A DNA stretch of 64,000 bases. Source: CAYVMP01 sp964452635. Lineage in GTDB: Bacteria; Patescibacteriota; Minisyncoccia; Phycocordibacterales; DATDWN01. The stretch covers positions 1-64,000 of the forward strand of contig CAYVMP010000001.1 of the NCBI GenBank assembly GCA_964452635.1. Direction: 5' to 3'. The notes beneath the pieces are model-generated. The model was given only the letters and a program-made list of their open reading frames with translations, was not told where the DNA came from and did not search any database. Positions 51,067 through 59,067 of this stretch are shown piece after piece (positions within the stretch are counted from its first letter, which is position 1; each line of letters opens with the position of its first letter). Made by a program: the position numbers and the translations under genes.

Positions 51067-51251
51067 CGCACTAGTGCGCGACGGAGGCATGTTTTGCTAC
51101 CAAGCAAAACGGCCGAGTCGTGGGCCGAAGGAAATTTGATTTTGACGAAAATCAAATTATCCGAAGTGCACAAATTAAATTACAGTTTTCAGTTTTGTTG
51201 AGTGACGACGAAACAAAATTGAAAAAGATTACCCTACAAATAAAATCCTAT
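51067..51251. other. Non-coding spacer with short hairpins
   Basis: About 185 bases without a gene. GCAAAACGGCC-type and ATTTGATTTT/AAAATCAAAT (51136-51159) hairpins are present, but no promoter, ORF or repeat match to the rest of the window was found. Confidence 0.4.
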
Positions 51252-51279
51252 AAAAAAAGTACCCCAGTAAAGGGGCACT
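51252..51279 (-). terminator. Terminator of the minus-strand unknown gene
   Basis: On the minus strand AGTGCCCC and GGGGTACT pair (one mismatch) around TTTACT and run into TTTTTTT. Confidence 0.65.
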
Positions 51280-51303
51280 CTATTGTTTTTTTCTGCAATA
51301 ATC

Positions 51304-51861
51304 CTATTGGGTTGCTACAACACCTTGTTTCTCCATGATTGTGGAGATTATCTTTGGTGTAGGGAAGAATATCTCATAAGATTTGTCGCCTTCACCTTCT
51401 ACAACACACTTGAGCATCCCATTGCTTACAAGTTCACGAATCCCTCTGGCTACATGCTCTGGTCCAAACATGAAGATGCCACTGAGGGGTATTTGGAATT
51501 TGGGAACCTCCTGTGTCTGCACTGTTGGTTTTTTCACGAACAATGCGTAGATACCGAGAGTTATGATACAGAGTTGGTGGTGTCTGCGCATCATCAACCT
51601 CACTTCGTGGTTGAGTTCTTTTTGATTAACCCATCTTAAATACTGCTCGAGTTCACTGGACATCATTAGATTGATCCGGAGCGAACTCACACCAACCCAT
51701 GTGTTGAGTTTTTGTGAGAAGCTGATGATACGCGCTGCCGCTTCCTCGCGCTCAGCACGTTGAAGTGTTGAGGGGAGGGCGTAGCGACCGATCCTGATGT
51801 CACACGGGTTGCACGGCATCACGTCCTCAACTGCAAATAAACCATCTCTGATATAGTTCAC
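51304..51861 (-). CDS. Unknown protein, possible winged-helix C-terminus
   Basis: 185 residues starting at GTG 51861, preceded by AAGGAG 10 bases upstream. Pattern FGPEHVARGIRELVSNGMLK near residue 135 resembles a winged helix-turn-helix, followed by YEIFFPTPKIISTI. No catalytic motif is seen. The N-terminus has two close cysteines (PCNPCDIRIG). A DNA-binding role is an inference. It has a full TTGACA-17-TATATT promoter, like the other accessory genes of this region. Confidence 0.6.
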   Translation of the reverse strand: MNYIRDGLFAVEDVMPCNPCDIRIGRYALPSTLQRAEREEAAARIISFSQKLNTWVGVSSLRINLMMSSELEQYLRWVNQKELNHEVRLMMRRHHQLCIITLGIYALFVKKPTVQTQEVPKFQIPLSGIFMFGPEHVARGIRELVSNGMLKCVVEGEGDKSYEIFFPTPKIISTIMEKQGVVATQ

Positions 51862-51896
51862 TTTTTTCTTTCTCCTTGTGAAAAAAATCCTGACCG

Positions 51897-51925
51897 AATA
51901 TAAATCATTTTTTATTGTATGTCAA
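51897..51925 (-). promoter_or_regulatory. Full sigma70-type promoter for the gene at 51861
   Basis: On the minus strand TTGACA (51920-51925), 17 bp, TATATT (51897-51902), then a ~35-base leader with AAGGAG before the GTG start. Confidence 0.7.
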
Positions 51926-52102
51926 CAATAAAATATTCATGATGTGTGTATTGAAGCAAACACAGAAAAGGTGTAGAGTTCTTGTAAGGAAAGATTACTG
52001 CTTTTCGATAAAACTATAGATTTTTGGGTTTGGATCCAATTGGAATTGAACTTGTGAAAATATGGGTATAAAACTAAGTGAGTCGGAGAGGTGAAAGGAA
52101 AT

Positions 52103-52108
52103 TATTAT
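52103..52108 (+). promoter_or_regulatory. -10 box for the gene at 52116
   Basis: TATTAT, 7 bases before ATG 52116. Confidence 0.4.
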
Positions 52109-52115
52109 AAATCGT

Positions 52116-52640
52116 ATGGATAATCTTAAAAACAAAAGTTATGAGGAACTTTTAGAAATAAGAAGAAACTCTATTCCCAGAGGTGATACCCATGAGCAAG
52201 CAGGTGCAGAAATTAATAGGATTCAACAAGACACAAATAACACACAGATTGCAAAATTAATTGACGAAATAAAGATTTTAAAAGATATAACTAAAGATAA
52301 CGCTGATTTATCTAAAAAAAATTCTAAAAATTCTGACTATTTAGCAAAAGTTGCCATTTGGCTTGCAATAGTACAAAGTTTTCTATCAATAGTTTCAATA
52401 AAATATACCATTGAACAAACTAGTCTAACAGAATTACAAAGTAGAGGTGAAAGAATACAACAGTTAAGATCTATAAATAATTCAGTTGAACTTTGTGAGG
52501 GTGATAAAACAATTAAAGATTCAGGCCTTTTTGATGTGGCTACAGGTAAACCAGTTACTTGCGAAGATGTTCTAAAACAGTATGCTCCACAATCTATTTT
52601 AGATAATATAAAGGGTATGGTTTCGCCCAAGAAACAATAA
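52116..52640 (+). CDS. Coiled-coil membrane protein, unknown
   Basis: 174 residues. A helical N-terminus (KSYEELLEIRRNSIPRGD and a coiled coil of about 45 residues with KDITKDNADLSKK) precedes one hydrophobic helix (VAIWLAIVQSFLSIVSI) and an outer or cytosolic tail with two cysteines. No family recognised. It is followed 4 bases later by the DUF2726 gene and probably co-expressed with it. Confidence 0.7.
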   Translation: MDNLKNKSYEELLEIRRNSIPRGDTHEQAGAEINRIQQDTNNTQIAKLIDEIKILKDITKDNADLSKKNSKNSDYLAKVAIWLAIVQSFLSIVSIKYTIEQTSLTELQSRGERIQQLRSINNSVELCEGDKTIKDSGLFDVATGKPVTCEDVLKQYAPQSILDNIKGMVSPKKQ

Positions 52641-52644
52641 TTTT

Positions 52645-53286
52645 ATGAGCAGAAGATACTACCGAAGAAGGTACAGAAACTACAATAATTCCGAGTCACC
52701 ACTAGATATGGTTTTTGAGATGCTTTTAATGCTTATTGTGTGGATTGCAAAGCTAATTTTTAAGATGATTTATGAAATATTCAGTCTAATCAGGGATAGA
52801 TTCTATAAAACAAAAGTGGATAAAAAGGTTCCATCAGATATACAGACTGAAATTCAACAACCTATGCCGGAGGTTCATTTTGAGGAAAAAGAAGAAGAGA
52901 AAGAGGTTTATCTTCCATATAAAAAGAAAAGCTTTCTTCTTACAAAAGCTGAGTATAACTTTGATAAGGTGCTAAATGAAGCTGTCAAAGACAAATACTA
53001 CATAGGCAGACAAGTACCTCTTTCTAGTATCGTGGAAGTTACAAGTACTTACAAACCATATCGAAGTAAAATAGATAAAAAGACAATAGATTTTGTGCTT
53101 TTCAATAAAGCTGGGTACACTCCATACTTAGCAATTGAACTCGATGATCATAGTCATTCAAGATGGGATAGGATACAAAGAGATCAGTTTGTGAAGGATG
53201 TACTTAAAAGAGCTGATATTAGACTAGAGAGGGTTAAGAATGCTTATTCTTATAATGTGGAAGAAATTGCTAAGATGGTTGGCTAA
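52645..53286 (+). CDS. DUF2726 protein (nuclease-like)
   Basis: 213 residues. An Arg/Tyr-rich N-terminus (MSRRYYRRRYRNYNNS) precedes an amphipathic helix region (FEMLLMLIVWIAKLIFKMIY) that may anchor it, then a DUF2726 domain from about residue 90: YNFDKVLNEAVKDKYYIGRQ, IDFVLFNKAGYTPYLAIELDD, with a PD-(D/E)XK-like acidic arrangement (DFV...AIELDD, then RDQFVKDVLKRADI). Members are suspected nucleases. Placed after a coiled-coil membrane protein, so it may act at the membrane. Confidence 0.8.
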   Translation: MSRRYYRRRYRNYNNSESPLDMVFEMLLMLIVWIAKLIFKMIYEIFSLIRDRFYKTKVDKKVPSDIQTEIQQPMPEVHFEEKEEEKEVYLPYKKKSFLLTKAEYNFDKVLNEAVKDKYYIGRQVPLSSIVEVTSTYKPYRSKIDKKTIDFVLFNKAGYTPYLAIELDDHSHSRWDRIQRDQFVKDVLKRADIRLERVKNAYSYNVEEIAKMVG

Positions 53287-53400
53287 ACATTTTCTTAATA
53301 TTTAAAGCCTTAAAATACACGGCCTCCATATAATCTCTGTCGCCCAATATAGTTACAATACTTTCTGTTTCTGAGCACATTGTAGTTAGATAGACTGACA

Positions 53401-53428
53401 AAAAAATCCGAGGCGTGGTTAGCCTCGG
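53401..53428 (-). terminator. Terminator of the gene at 53450
   Basis: CCGAGGC and GCCTCGG pair around a 7-base loop and run into T on the minus strand. Confidence 0.7.
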
Positions 53429-53449
53429 TACTTCACTCAAAGTGTTCAA

Positions 53450-53689
53450 TTACCTTCGTTTGACAAGAACGCAGGAGCGTTCGCCGTCTCCTTTTGACAC
53501 TTCCATGACATTATATGCTGAACAAGAAATCTGCAGATTCTCCTCGTGTGGCCAAACTTCCACCGTAGCACCCGCAACGTCATTAGGTTTATTCTTCCGC
53601 TTAGCTTGAATGAATACTACTCCCGTATGTTCTCTGCTAATGAAAACGTCTTCGTCTTCATACAGTAGGCCAATTTTTCTCTGACTCAT
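53450..53689 (-). CDS. Small unknown protein with strong Shine-Dalgarno
   Basis: 79 residues from ATG 53689. SQRKIGLLYEDEDVFISREH, IQAKRKNKPNDV and CVLVKRR suggest a small beta-rich basic fold. The start is fixed by AAGGAGGT five bases upstream of the ATG and a TTTACA-16-TATCCT promoter. No family recognised. The longer frame to 53725 lies upstream of the Shine-Dalgarno. A clear example of the SD-led class. Confidence 0.72.
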   Translation of the reverse strand: MSQRKIGLLYEDEDVFISREHTGVVFIQAKRKNKPNDVAGATVEVWPHEENLQISCSAYNVMEVSKGDGERSCVLVKRR

Positions 53690-53706
53690 TTGAACCTCCT
53701 TACAGG

Positions 53707-53734
53707 AGGATATACAAAATATCAAAATTGTAAA
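53707..53734 (-). promoter_or_regulatory. Promoter of the small SD-led gene
   Basis: TTTACA (53729-53734), 16 bp, TATCCT (53707-53712) on the minus strand. Confidence 0.6.
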
Positions 53735-53812
53735 GACCTTGCGGTTATTTCCACATAGTCACTATTTACAATTTCAGACACACAATACATTCCCGCAAGG
53801 AAATATAATTGC

Positions 53813-53818
53813 TATTAT
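53813..53818 (+). promoter_or_regulatory. Extended -10 box for the gene at 53825
   Basis: TGC then TATTAT, 6 bases before ATG 53825. Confidence 0.5.
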
Positions 53819-53824
53819 TATCTT

Positions 53825-54157
53825 ATGCACAAAATATTAAAAATACTTTTTCTTTCACTGCCAATTATAATAATGATTGGGTTGATTCCTTTCGTAAAAA
53901 ATGACTATATTCTTACGTTTATTTATATATTAATCATCTTTACTTCATTGAAAATTAGTACATATACCAAAACAGACATACTATTTCTCTCTGTAGGTTT
54001 TGTAGTTATGATATTTTTTGAATATATTTTTATTAATACAGGAGTAGAAACATTTACTAGAAATTCTTTGTTTGGTTGTATGCCACTCTGGCTCCCATTT
54101 TTGTGGTCGTATGGATTTGTTGCAATAAAAAAATCAGCAATGATTTTAGATAGATAG
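53825..54157 (+). CDS. Small four-helix membrane protein, unknown
   Basis: 110 residues of mostly hydrophobic segments: ILFLSLPIIIMIGLIPFV, YILTFIYILIIFTSLKI, ILFLSVGFVVMIFFEYIFI and LWLPFLWSYGFVAI. I do not recognise it. It converges on the M15 peptidase gene with 16 bases between stops; the promoter is leaderless. Confidence 0.65.
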   Translation: MHKILKILFLSLPIIIMIGLIPFVKNDYILTFIYILIIFTSLKISTYTKTDILFLSVGFVVMIFFEYIFINTGVETFTRNSLFGCMPLWLPFLWSYGFVAIKKSAMILDR

Positions 54158-54173
54158 TTCTACTCCTACAAGT

Positions 54174-54749
54174 TTAAACATTCTTCTCAAAATGTTGGTA
54201 ATCTTCTCTGCCACTCTCTGGCTTCCAATCTCCACCCCAAGTCCAACCAAGATTTTTCATTAACGTGACCAAGTGATCACCAGCAACAAGAGTTCCCGGA
54301 GTATTTAAATCGTATACTCCATCCACAGGGGCTCTAAAAGTTTCTTTTAAATTTGAATCATATCTCACATAGATATTTTGTACAGGGTTTATATCGAACG
54401 CTAATCCTGTTGCGTGTTTGGATAATTTTTTTACTTCACCACTGATAGTTCTATAATTAAAACCGGATGAGTTGTTGTCGTTGCATGATATTTCATCACT
54501 CCACCTATATTTCGGATCACTTATCGGTACTACGCTTTTGATAGGGAACTTCAATTCAAAAGCCAGTCTAAAGAATTTTTCCACATCACTCAAAACATTT
54601 TTGTGCATTATGATTTTTCCTTCGAGTATAACACCATCAAAATCATAATGTTTGACAGATAATATTCCTAAATTTTCTAAAATTTCTTGAGGCGCAGGGT
54701 TTTGTGGATTTTGAATCGAGATCAATTCTTCAGGGATTATGCTTGACAT
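54174..54749 (-). CDS. M15-type peptidoglycan L,D- or D,D-peptidase
   Basis: 191 residues without a signal peptide. Zinc and catalytic motif SKHATGLAFDIN (SxHxxGxAxD), and the C-terminal WTWGGDW and YQHFE (HxH-type ligand). Peptidases of this group cut peptidoglycan stem peptides, as endolysins do. Without a signal the protein could be phage-derived or released by lysis. Codon 1 is ATG 54749; TATAAT lies about 27 bases upstream. Function as a cell-wall hydrolase is well supported; its biological use is not. Confidence 0.85.
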   Translation of the reverse strand: MSSIIPEELISIQNPQNPAPQEILENLGILSVKHYDFDGVILEGKIIMHKNVLSDVEKFFRLAFELKFPIKSVVPISDPKYRWSDEISCNDNNSSGFNYRTISGEVKKLSKHATGLAFDINPVQNIYVRYDSNLKETFRAPVDGVYDLNTPGTLVAGDHLVTLMKNLGWTWGGDWKPESGREDYQHFEKNV

Positions 54750-54831
54750 AAATTTAACATTAATACAGAATTATAGCATGGTTTCAACACAACCAAAAAT
54801 CAAACAGAATGCATGGCATTATGCATTTTAT

Positions 54832-54929
54832 TGGACCCCAACTTTGAGGGCTGATTTTTGCGTTCATACTATCTAATTGATACTACATGTAATGAATTCA
54901 AAAATGGGCCCTTAACGGGGTCCATTTTT
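54832..54929 (+). promoter_or_regulatory. Leader with terminator-like and competing hairpin
   Basis: AAAAATGGGCCC (54900-54911) and GGGTCCATTTTT (54918-54929) form an intrinsic-terminator-like hairpin. Upstream TGGACCCC (54832-54839) is complementary to the same right arm (54917-54924), so an alternative pairing can prevent it. This is the layout of an attenuator controlling the gene at 54966, if transcription starts far enough upstream. Confidence 0.4.
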
Positions 54930-54965
54930 GTTCTTTCAAATCAACCACAAAGGAAAGGTGACTGT

Positions 54966-56087
54966 ATGATCACGGTAAACCCTTCAAGTATCAAAGATTT
55001 ACTTGCCCTCAAAGCATCTGGGGCACCAGTAACTCTAACTTCACATCCAGGCAATGCTTCTCTCTACAAACTAACTTTGTGGGGGTGTGGCATATCAGAA
55101 CACTTCTGGGACGTGACGTGTTGTGTAGCTGATGCAAATAATCAGCCAATGGTTCGTCTTCAGGGTGGCACAGCTGAGTCTCTACTCAGTAAAGATTTAG
55201 AAGATAAAATTAGAAGAGAAACTAATTCTAATCGGAGGTTTGTCACTGCCTATCAACACACAAAAAATAAGGAACGTCTTGGTCGGGTACACGTTCGTGT
55301 GTGCGAGAAACTTTTCCCAAATGTAATCTCTTCTTGTTCGCGTCTCAATTTATCTGAGATAGACAGACTGAGAGAGGTGTTCGAGTATTTAGCTGAAACT
55401 CGTCCACATGACGTTTTCTCTCGATTCATTACTCCGGAAGGGGTAATGATGCCTATTCGTCAGAGTGGATTGAGAACCCACGAACTCACAGAATCGTTTG
55501 TGAGGGTACTTCGGGAACTAGATCATCTTCTGTTTAGTGATGAACCAATTATAACCAAAGGCGGGGCTTGTTATGATGGGGTGATGGTTCCACTATCAAC
55601 CATGTTGGTTCAGTATTGGAAAACTGGTCGAATCGATCGGTATGATATATCTGGTCCAGATATGATTCACTATGCAACGAGAGAGTGTCACCAAAGAAAT
55701 CTTTCTGAAATGCTACAATATCTGCACAAATGGAATCCAAAACTGATTCCTGCTCAAATTGTTGTCCGGATGTTTCCGGGGACAGTAGCTCGTGTTGGTC
55801 ATATTCACGGTCATGGTTCTGAGAGTGTGTTGAATCGTAAGATTCAAGCTCTTAAATACCAAGGACAACTTTCAAGTGAACAAAAGAGACGTGTTTGGGA
55901 CATGGCAAAGCACGACGAGGAGATTTGGCCGACCCAAATCAAGTCAGACAAAGATAGTTATTTCTCCCAACACGATCTTTTTGCCCACTCCCAACACCTT
56001 GTGGTTGATGATTTTTGGAAAGAGATTCCACTCGATAACATGAGGGAAAATCTAACCAGAGCAAATGCACTATTGCGCCTAAAGTAG
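54966..56087 (+). CDS. Unknown cytosolic protein with SD-led start
   Basis: 373 residues from ATG 54966 (a longer frame from TTG 54858 is less likely). No membrane segment or signal. It has LTLWGCGISEHFWDVTCCVA early, Cys-rich, and a helical C-terminal half (WDMAKHDEEIWPTQ, LDNMRENLTRANALLRLK). No recognised family. An AAAGGAAAGGTG ribosome-binding region precedes the ATG, matching the SD-led class of this island. The leader carries an attenuator-like hairpin. Confidence 0.6.
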   Translation: MITVNPSSIKDLLALKASGAPVTLTSHPGNASLYKLTLWGCGISEHFWDVTCCVADANNQPMVRLQGGTAESLLSKDLEDKIRRETNSNRRFVTAYQHTKNKERLGRVHVRVCEKLFPNVISSCSRLNLSEIDRLREVFEYLAETRPHDVFSRFITPEGVMMPIRQSGLRTHELTESFVRVLRELDHLLFSDEPIITKGGACYDGVMVPLSTMLVQYWKTGRIDRYDISGPDMIHYATRECHQRNLSEMLQYLHKWNPKLIPAQIVVRMFPGTVARVGHIHGHGSESVLNRKIQALKYQGQLSSEQKRRVWDMAKHDEEIWPTQIKSDKDSYFSQHDLFAHSQHLVVDDFWKEIPLDNMRENLTRANALLRLK

Positions 56088-56100
56088 GATGCAATATTAA

Positions 56101-56130
56101 AAAACTCTGCTGATGTAACAGCAGAGTTTT
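56101..56130. terminator. Bidirectional terminator
   Basis: AAAACTCTGCTG and CAGCAGAGTTTT pair around ATGTAA, with A/T runs on both sides; it separates two convergent genes. Confidence 0.8.
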
Positions 56131-56154
56131 TATTTTTTCAAAACATTCTTCCTC

Positions 56155-56502
56155 CTACAAATTTAAATCAAAAGCGAGAAAACCCGGACCGGTGAAGAGG
56201 AGGGTGAATACAATAATACCAACGAGTATGTAGAGTGTTTTTCGAGCACTGTCTACTGGTTTCTGCTCCATTTTGAATTCGAAAGCAAGAAGTACGATAC
56301 CAATGAGTGCTGAGATTTGAGTGTATAGTCCGAGCAAGATAAGCACACTTACAATCCCGATAGGGAATACTACCCATCCTGCAGGTTTTGAGTATCGTGT
56401 CTTTAGTGTAGAGAGACTAATGTAAGCCACGGCCAATCGAAGTAGTGTCGGTCCAATGAGTCCAAATGATAATAAAGTTGGAAATGATGATAAAGGATGC
56501 AT
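56155..56502 (-). CDS. DoxX-like membrane protein
   Basis: 115 residues from ATG 56502 with about four hydrophobic segments (FGLIGPTLLRLAVAYISL, FPIGIVSVLILLGLYTQI, ALIGIVLLAFEF, LYILVGIIVFTLLFTGPG). The topology and opening PTLLRLAVAYI resemble DoxX/DUF4870-type proteins linked to redox or quinone functions, but no catalytic motif is visible. The longer frame to 56553 is rejected since TACACT sits 7 bases before 56502. Confidence 0.65.
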   Translation of the reverse strand: MHPLSSFPTLLSFGLIGPTLLRLAVAYISLSTLKTRYSKPAGWVVFPIGIVSVLILLGLYTQISALIGIVLLAFEFKMEQKPVDSARKTLYILVGIIVFTLLFTGPGFLAFDLNL

Positions 56503-56509
56503 ATGAATA

Positions 56510-56515
56510 AGTGTA
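56510..56515 (-). promoter_or_regulatory. -10 box of the DoxX-like gene
   Basis: TACACT on the minus strand, 7 bases from ATG 56502. Confidence 0.4.
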
Positions 56516-56552
56516 TCGTGTATGAAATGATAAATCAATGTTTTTGTGCGCA

Positions 56553-56731
56553 CTTACAATCCCCGACACATGCTCTTTTAGAAACAGAATAATTTTCTGG
56601 TGAAAATTTTCTTCACGCTCGGAACTCAAGAAAACAAAGCATGTTCTCGTGTTCCCACCACTCGAACATTGTTGTTTTCTAAGTTCCTGCGCGATGTTCC
56701 AAAAGAGCATGTGTCGGAGATTGTGAATCAC
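56553..56731 (-). repeat. Long inverted-repeat element, copy 4 (inverted orientation)
   Basis: Arms near 56553-56586 and 56694-56731 with core GACACATGCTCTTTT. The interior matches copy 2 read on the other strand (TAGAAAACAACAATGTTCGAG, shown in short). It lies between the divergent DoxX-like and SpoU genes, whose promoters flank it. Confidence 0.85.
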
Positions 56732-56754
56732 GATACAATATTCTTTCTGTGTGC

Positions 56755-56760
56755 TATAGT
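56755..56760 (+). promoter_or_regulatory. Extended -10 box of the SpoU gene
   Basis: TGC then TATAGT, 8 bases before ATG 56769. Confidence 0.5.
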
Positions 56761-56768
56761 CATTTTCA

Positions 56769-57263
56769 ATGAAAAGTGTAAAAGAAAAAAATAGAGGAGA
56801 GGTATGTGTTCTCCTCCACAATATCCGAAGTACGCACAATGTGGGGTCGATATTTCGAACAGCAGATGCACTTGGTGTGACTAAAATCTACATATCTGGC
56901 TATACACCGACACCACTCGATCGGTTCGGTAGACCGCGTGCGGATATTGCAAAAACTGCTCTTGGTGCAGAAAAAATAATCCCATGGGAACAAGTGTCAG
57001 ATCCTAAAAAATTACTAAAAAAACTTCGTACGCAGAAATATCACATCGTCGGTATCGAGCAGTCACCAAACTCAGTGGATTACAAGAAAGTTAAAATTTC
57101 AAAACATTCTGTGTTTGTCGTGGGCAATGAAGTGTCTGGGCTAGAGGATACTGTACTATCTCTCTGCGATGTGGTCGCTGAGATCCCTATGAGAGGGGAG
57201 AAAGAATCCCTCAATGTGTCTGTGGCATTCGGAGTTGCACTCTATCGAATGTTGGGAGTTTAG
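56769..57263 (+). CDS. SpoU/TrmH-family RNA ribose methyltransferase
   Basis: 164 residues. SPOUT knot motifs: NIRSTHNVGSIFRTADA, VVGNEVSGLED and IPMRGEKESLNVSVAFGVAL. It transfers a methyl to a 2'-hydroxyl of rRNA or tRNA; TrmL-type tRNA methylation is a good guess given the short length. It has no extra RNA-binding domain. The end converges on the gene at 57260 with an overlap of 4 bases. Confidence 0.9.
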   Translation: MKSVKEKNRGEVCVLLHNIRSTHNVGSIFRTADALGVTKIYISGYTPTPLDRFGRPRADIAKTALGAEKIIPWEQVSDPKKLLKKLRTQKYHIVGIEQSPNSVDYKKVKISKHSVFVVGNEVSGLEDTVLSLCDVVAEIPMRGEKESLNVSVAFGVALYRMLGV

Positions 57264-58126
57264 TATTGCAACTTACTTACAACTTTTCCATTTAAGTCAG
57301 TGAGTACGATACTCTCACGACGACTTTTCCAGAGTGGTTCGCTTCGTTTGAGATACACTCTCCACTCGTGTGTATAGAAATCAGAGTCATTTTTATGAAC
57401 TGATACACATGTTGGGTAGTTTATTTTTGTGGTGATAAAGTTCGTGCATTCGTAGCTCCAATTCGCAGGAAGGGGATCGGTCTGGATTCGACATGACGGC
57501 ATGTACTCAATGTAGTCAAAGCAGGCGTCATTGACTGTGCGTTTTGGAATCGACGAGAGATCTTCGGTTCGTGGTGCAGGACAGCTACTCCATAGGTATG
57601 GTGTGAAATCTTGGAATTGTTCAAGATATCCAGAGCATTTATTTACTTTCATACCCGATCCGTTCGGTGATCTTCCAGTCACAATATACACAGTGTCTTT
57701 GGGAGTGAGTACGATGTCTTCTTCTGCATTTTGTGAATCAGCGAAAAATAATTTGGTTGATTTGGGAATAGCCACCTGCACACCACTGTTTTCACTCGAA
57801 AGTCTCCAGCCGGTTATCGGAACAGTGGTTGTTGCACCGTCACTGACACGGAGTGTGAGATATTCTTGGTTTGCATTGTCGGATCGGGTGACGTATTGAA
57901 GTGTCACAATACCGTAGTATTTTGATCGAGTTTTCTCGATTTCGGTTAGTTCAATTTGTTTTTTTAATTCATCAACCTGTTTTTGAGCGTCTTGAATTTT
58001 GTATTCTATTGTTTGGTTCTCTGATACAGGGGCTTTAGCAAACTGGGCGTTTTTAATCCCACCATTGAGTGATAGAGAGAGGATACCGAGGAGGATGATA
58101 ACACCGAGAAAAAAGTCTTGTGACAT
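57260..58126 (-). CDS. Secreted protein with lamin-tail-like domain, unknown
   Basis: 288 residues from ATG 58126. A hydrophobic N-terminus (FFLGVIILLGILSLSLNGG) precedes a coiled coil (IEYKIQDAQKQVDELKKQIE) and a beta-rich region with EYLTLRVSDGATTTVPITGW and GVQVAIPKSTKLFF, similar to a lamin-tail domain (LTD), then several cysteine pairs (SSCPAPRTED, CFDYIEYMPSCR). Probably displayed outside and disulphide-stabilised. The TACAAT box is 6 bases before the ATG. Confidence 0.7.
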   Translation of the reverse strand: MSQDFFLGVIILLGILSLSLNGGIKNAQFAKAPVSENQTIEYKIQDAQKQVDELKKQIELTEIEKTRSKYYGIVTLQYVTRSDNANQEYLTLRVSDGATTTVPITGWRLSSENSGVQVAIPKSTKLFFADSQNAEEDIVLTPKDTVYIVTGRSPNGSGMKVNKCSGYLEQFQDFTPYLWSSCPAPRTEDLSSIPKRTVNDACFDYIEYMPSCRIQTDPLPANWSYECTNFITTKINYPTCVSVHKNDSDFYTHEWRVYLKRSEPLWKSRRESIVLTDLNGKVVSKLQY

Positions 58127-58132
58127 AGGTAT

Positions 58133-58138
58133 ATTGTA
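58133..58138 (-). promoter_or_regulatory. -10 box of the secreted-protein gene
   Basis: TACAAT on the minus strand, 6 bases before ATG 58126; it excludes the longer frame to 58141. Confidence 0.55.
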
Positions 58139-58158
58139 CAACAGCTCTGGAGAAAGTG

Positions 58159-59058
58159 TTATTTCTGGTGTGTATTACAGAAATGTGCACTTCGACCACC
58201 AATCACTTTTCTCATAATTGTGCCGGTGCATCCACGTTTGAGACAGGGGAGCTTGGTGCGACGGTATGCTTTGTGTGAATTCTGAAACCCACCGCGCTCA
58301 CCATATATATTTCGATAATCCGACATAGAATCACCACCAAGTTCGATTCCTGTCGCAAGAATTTTCTTCATACTCACCCACATGCTTTTAATTTCTCTCT
58401 GAGAAATATTGGATACTCTCCGTTCAGGATGAATACCTGTATCCCAAAGTATTTCATCAGAATAAATGTTTCCAATTCCAGCGACTATTGATTGATCCAT
58501 GAGTACTGTTTTTATTTTTCCATTCATTTTCTGTTTCAGTTGGGTTTCAAACGTTTCAAACGATAAGTTGTCGAGGGGTTCTGGACCAAGTCCGTGCAAA
58601 TCCACCACAGCGTCCCTATTTTTGGTTTCAAATAATATTACCTTGGCAAATTTGCGCATATCTGAAAATGCGAGATATTTGCCGTTTGAAAGAGTGAATA
58701 CGAGATGAATGAATTGGTTGAATGGATCAGAGAGTAGTTTTTCTGTGCTCGTCCATTTTTCCCCCGACCATGTGTATGTGCCGTACAGTAGATGTCCTGT
58801 CATTTTCATGTGGATGAGGATCGTTCTGCCTCCGTGGAGGTGTATGAGAATATTTTTCCCTCGTCGCTCAGATGAGAGGATTCTTCGGTCACTGATATCC
58901 GTTCTAAATTTATCAAAATATTTTTTGTTTTTTATCGTGTCGGTTCGTTTGTGTTTGGTTCGAATATAGTAGTCAGACCATACGTCTCGTATAGTTAGGG
59001 AAGGGAGGACTTCGTTTAGTCCACGTACAGTCGTGGTTACTTCAGGTAGTTCTGGCAT
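58159..59058 (-). CDS. mutM: Formamidopyrimidine-DNA glycosylase (MutM/Fpg)
   Basis: 299 residues, slightly longer than usual (~270). The catalytic start PELPEV (Pro2, Glu3) is intact, together with RRGKNILIHL, the GIGNIYSDEILW helix-two-turn-helix block and a C-terminal zinc region CLKRGCTGTIM...FCNTHQ (last ligand His instead of Cys). It removes 8-oxoguanine. With xth, polA it makes a base-excision path. The first codon is ATG 59058. Confidence 0.94.
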   Translation of the reverse strand: MPELPEVTTTVRGLNEVLPSLTIRDVWSDYYIRTKHKRTDTIKNKKYFDKFRTDISDRRILSSERRGKNILIHLHGGRTILIHMKMTGHLLYGTYTWSGEKWTSTEKLLSDPFNQFIHLVFTLSNGKYLAFSDMRKFAKVILFETKNRDAVVDLHGLGPEPLDNLSFETFETQLKQKMNGKIKTVLMDQSIVAGIGNIYSDEILWDTGIHPERRVSNISQREIKSMWVSMKKILATGIELGGDSMSDYRNIYGERGGFQNSHKAYRRTKLPCLKRGCTGTIMRKVIGGRSAHFCNTHQK

Positions 59059-59067
59059 AGCCGTGTA

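Noticed and set aside
54858..54965. Longer start for the unknown SD-led gene
   Set aside because: This part contains the leader hairpin, and the ribosome-binding region lies just before ATG 54966.
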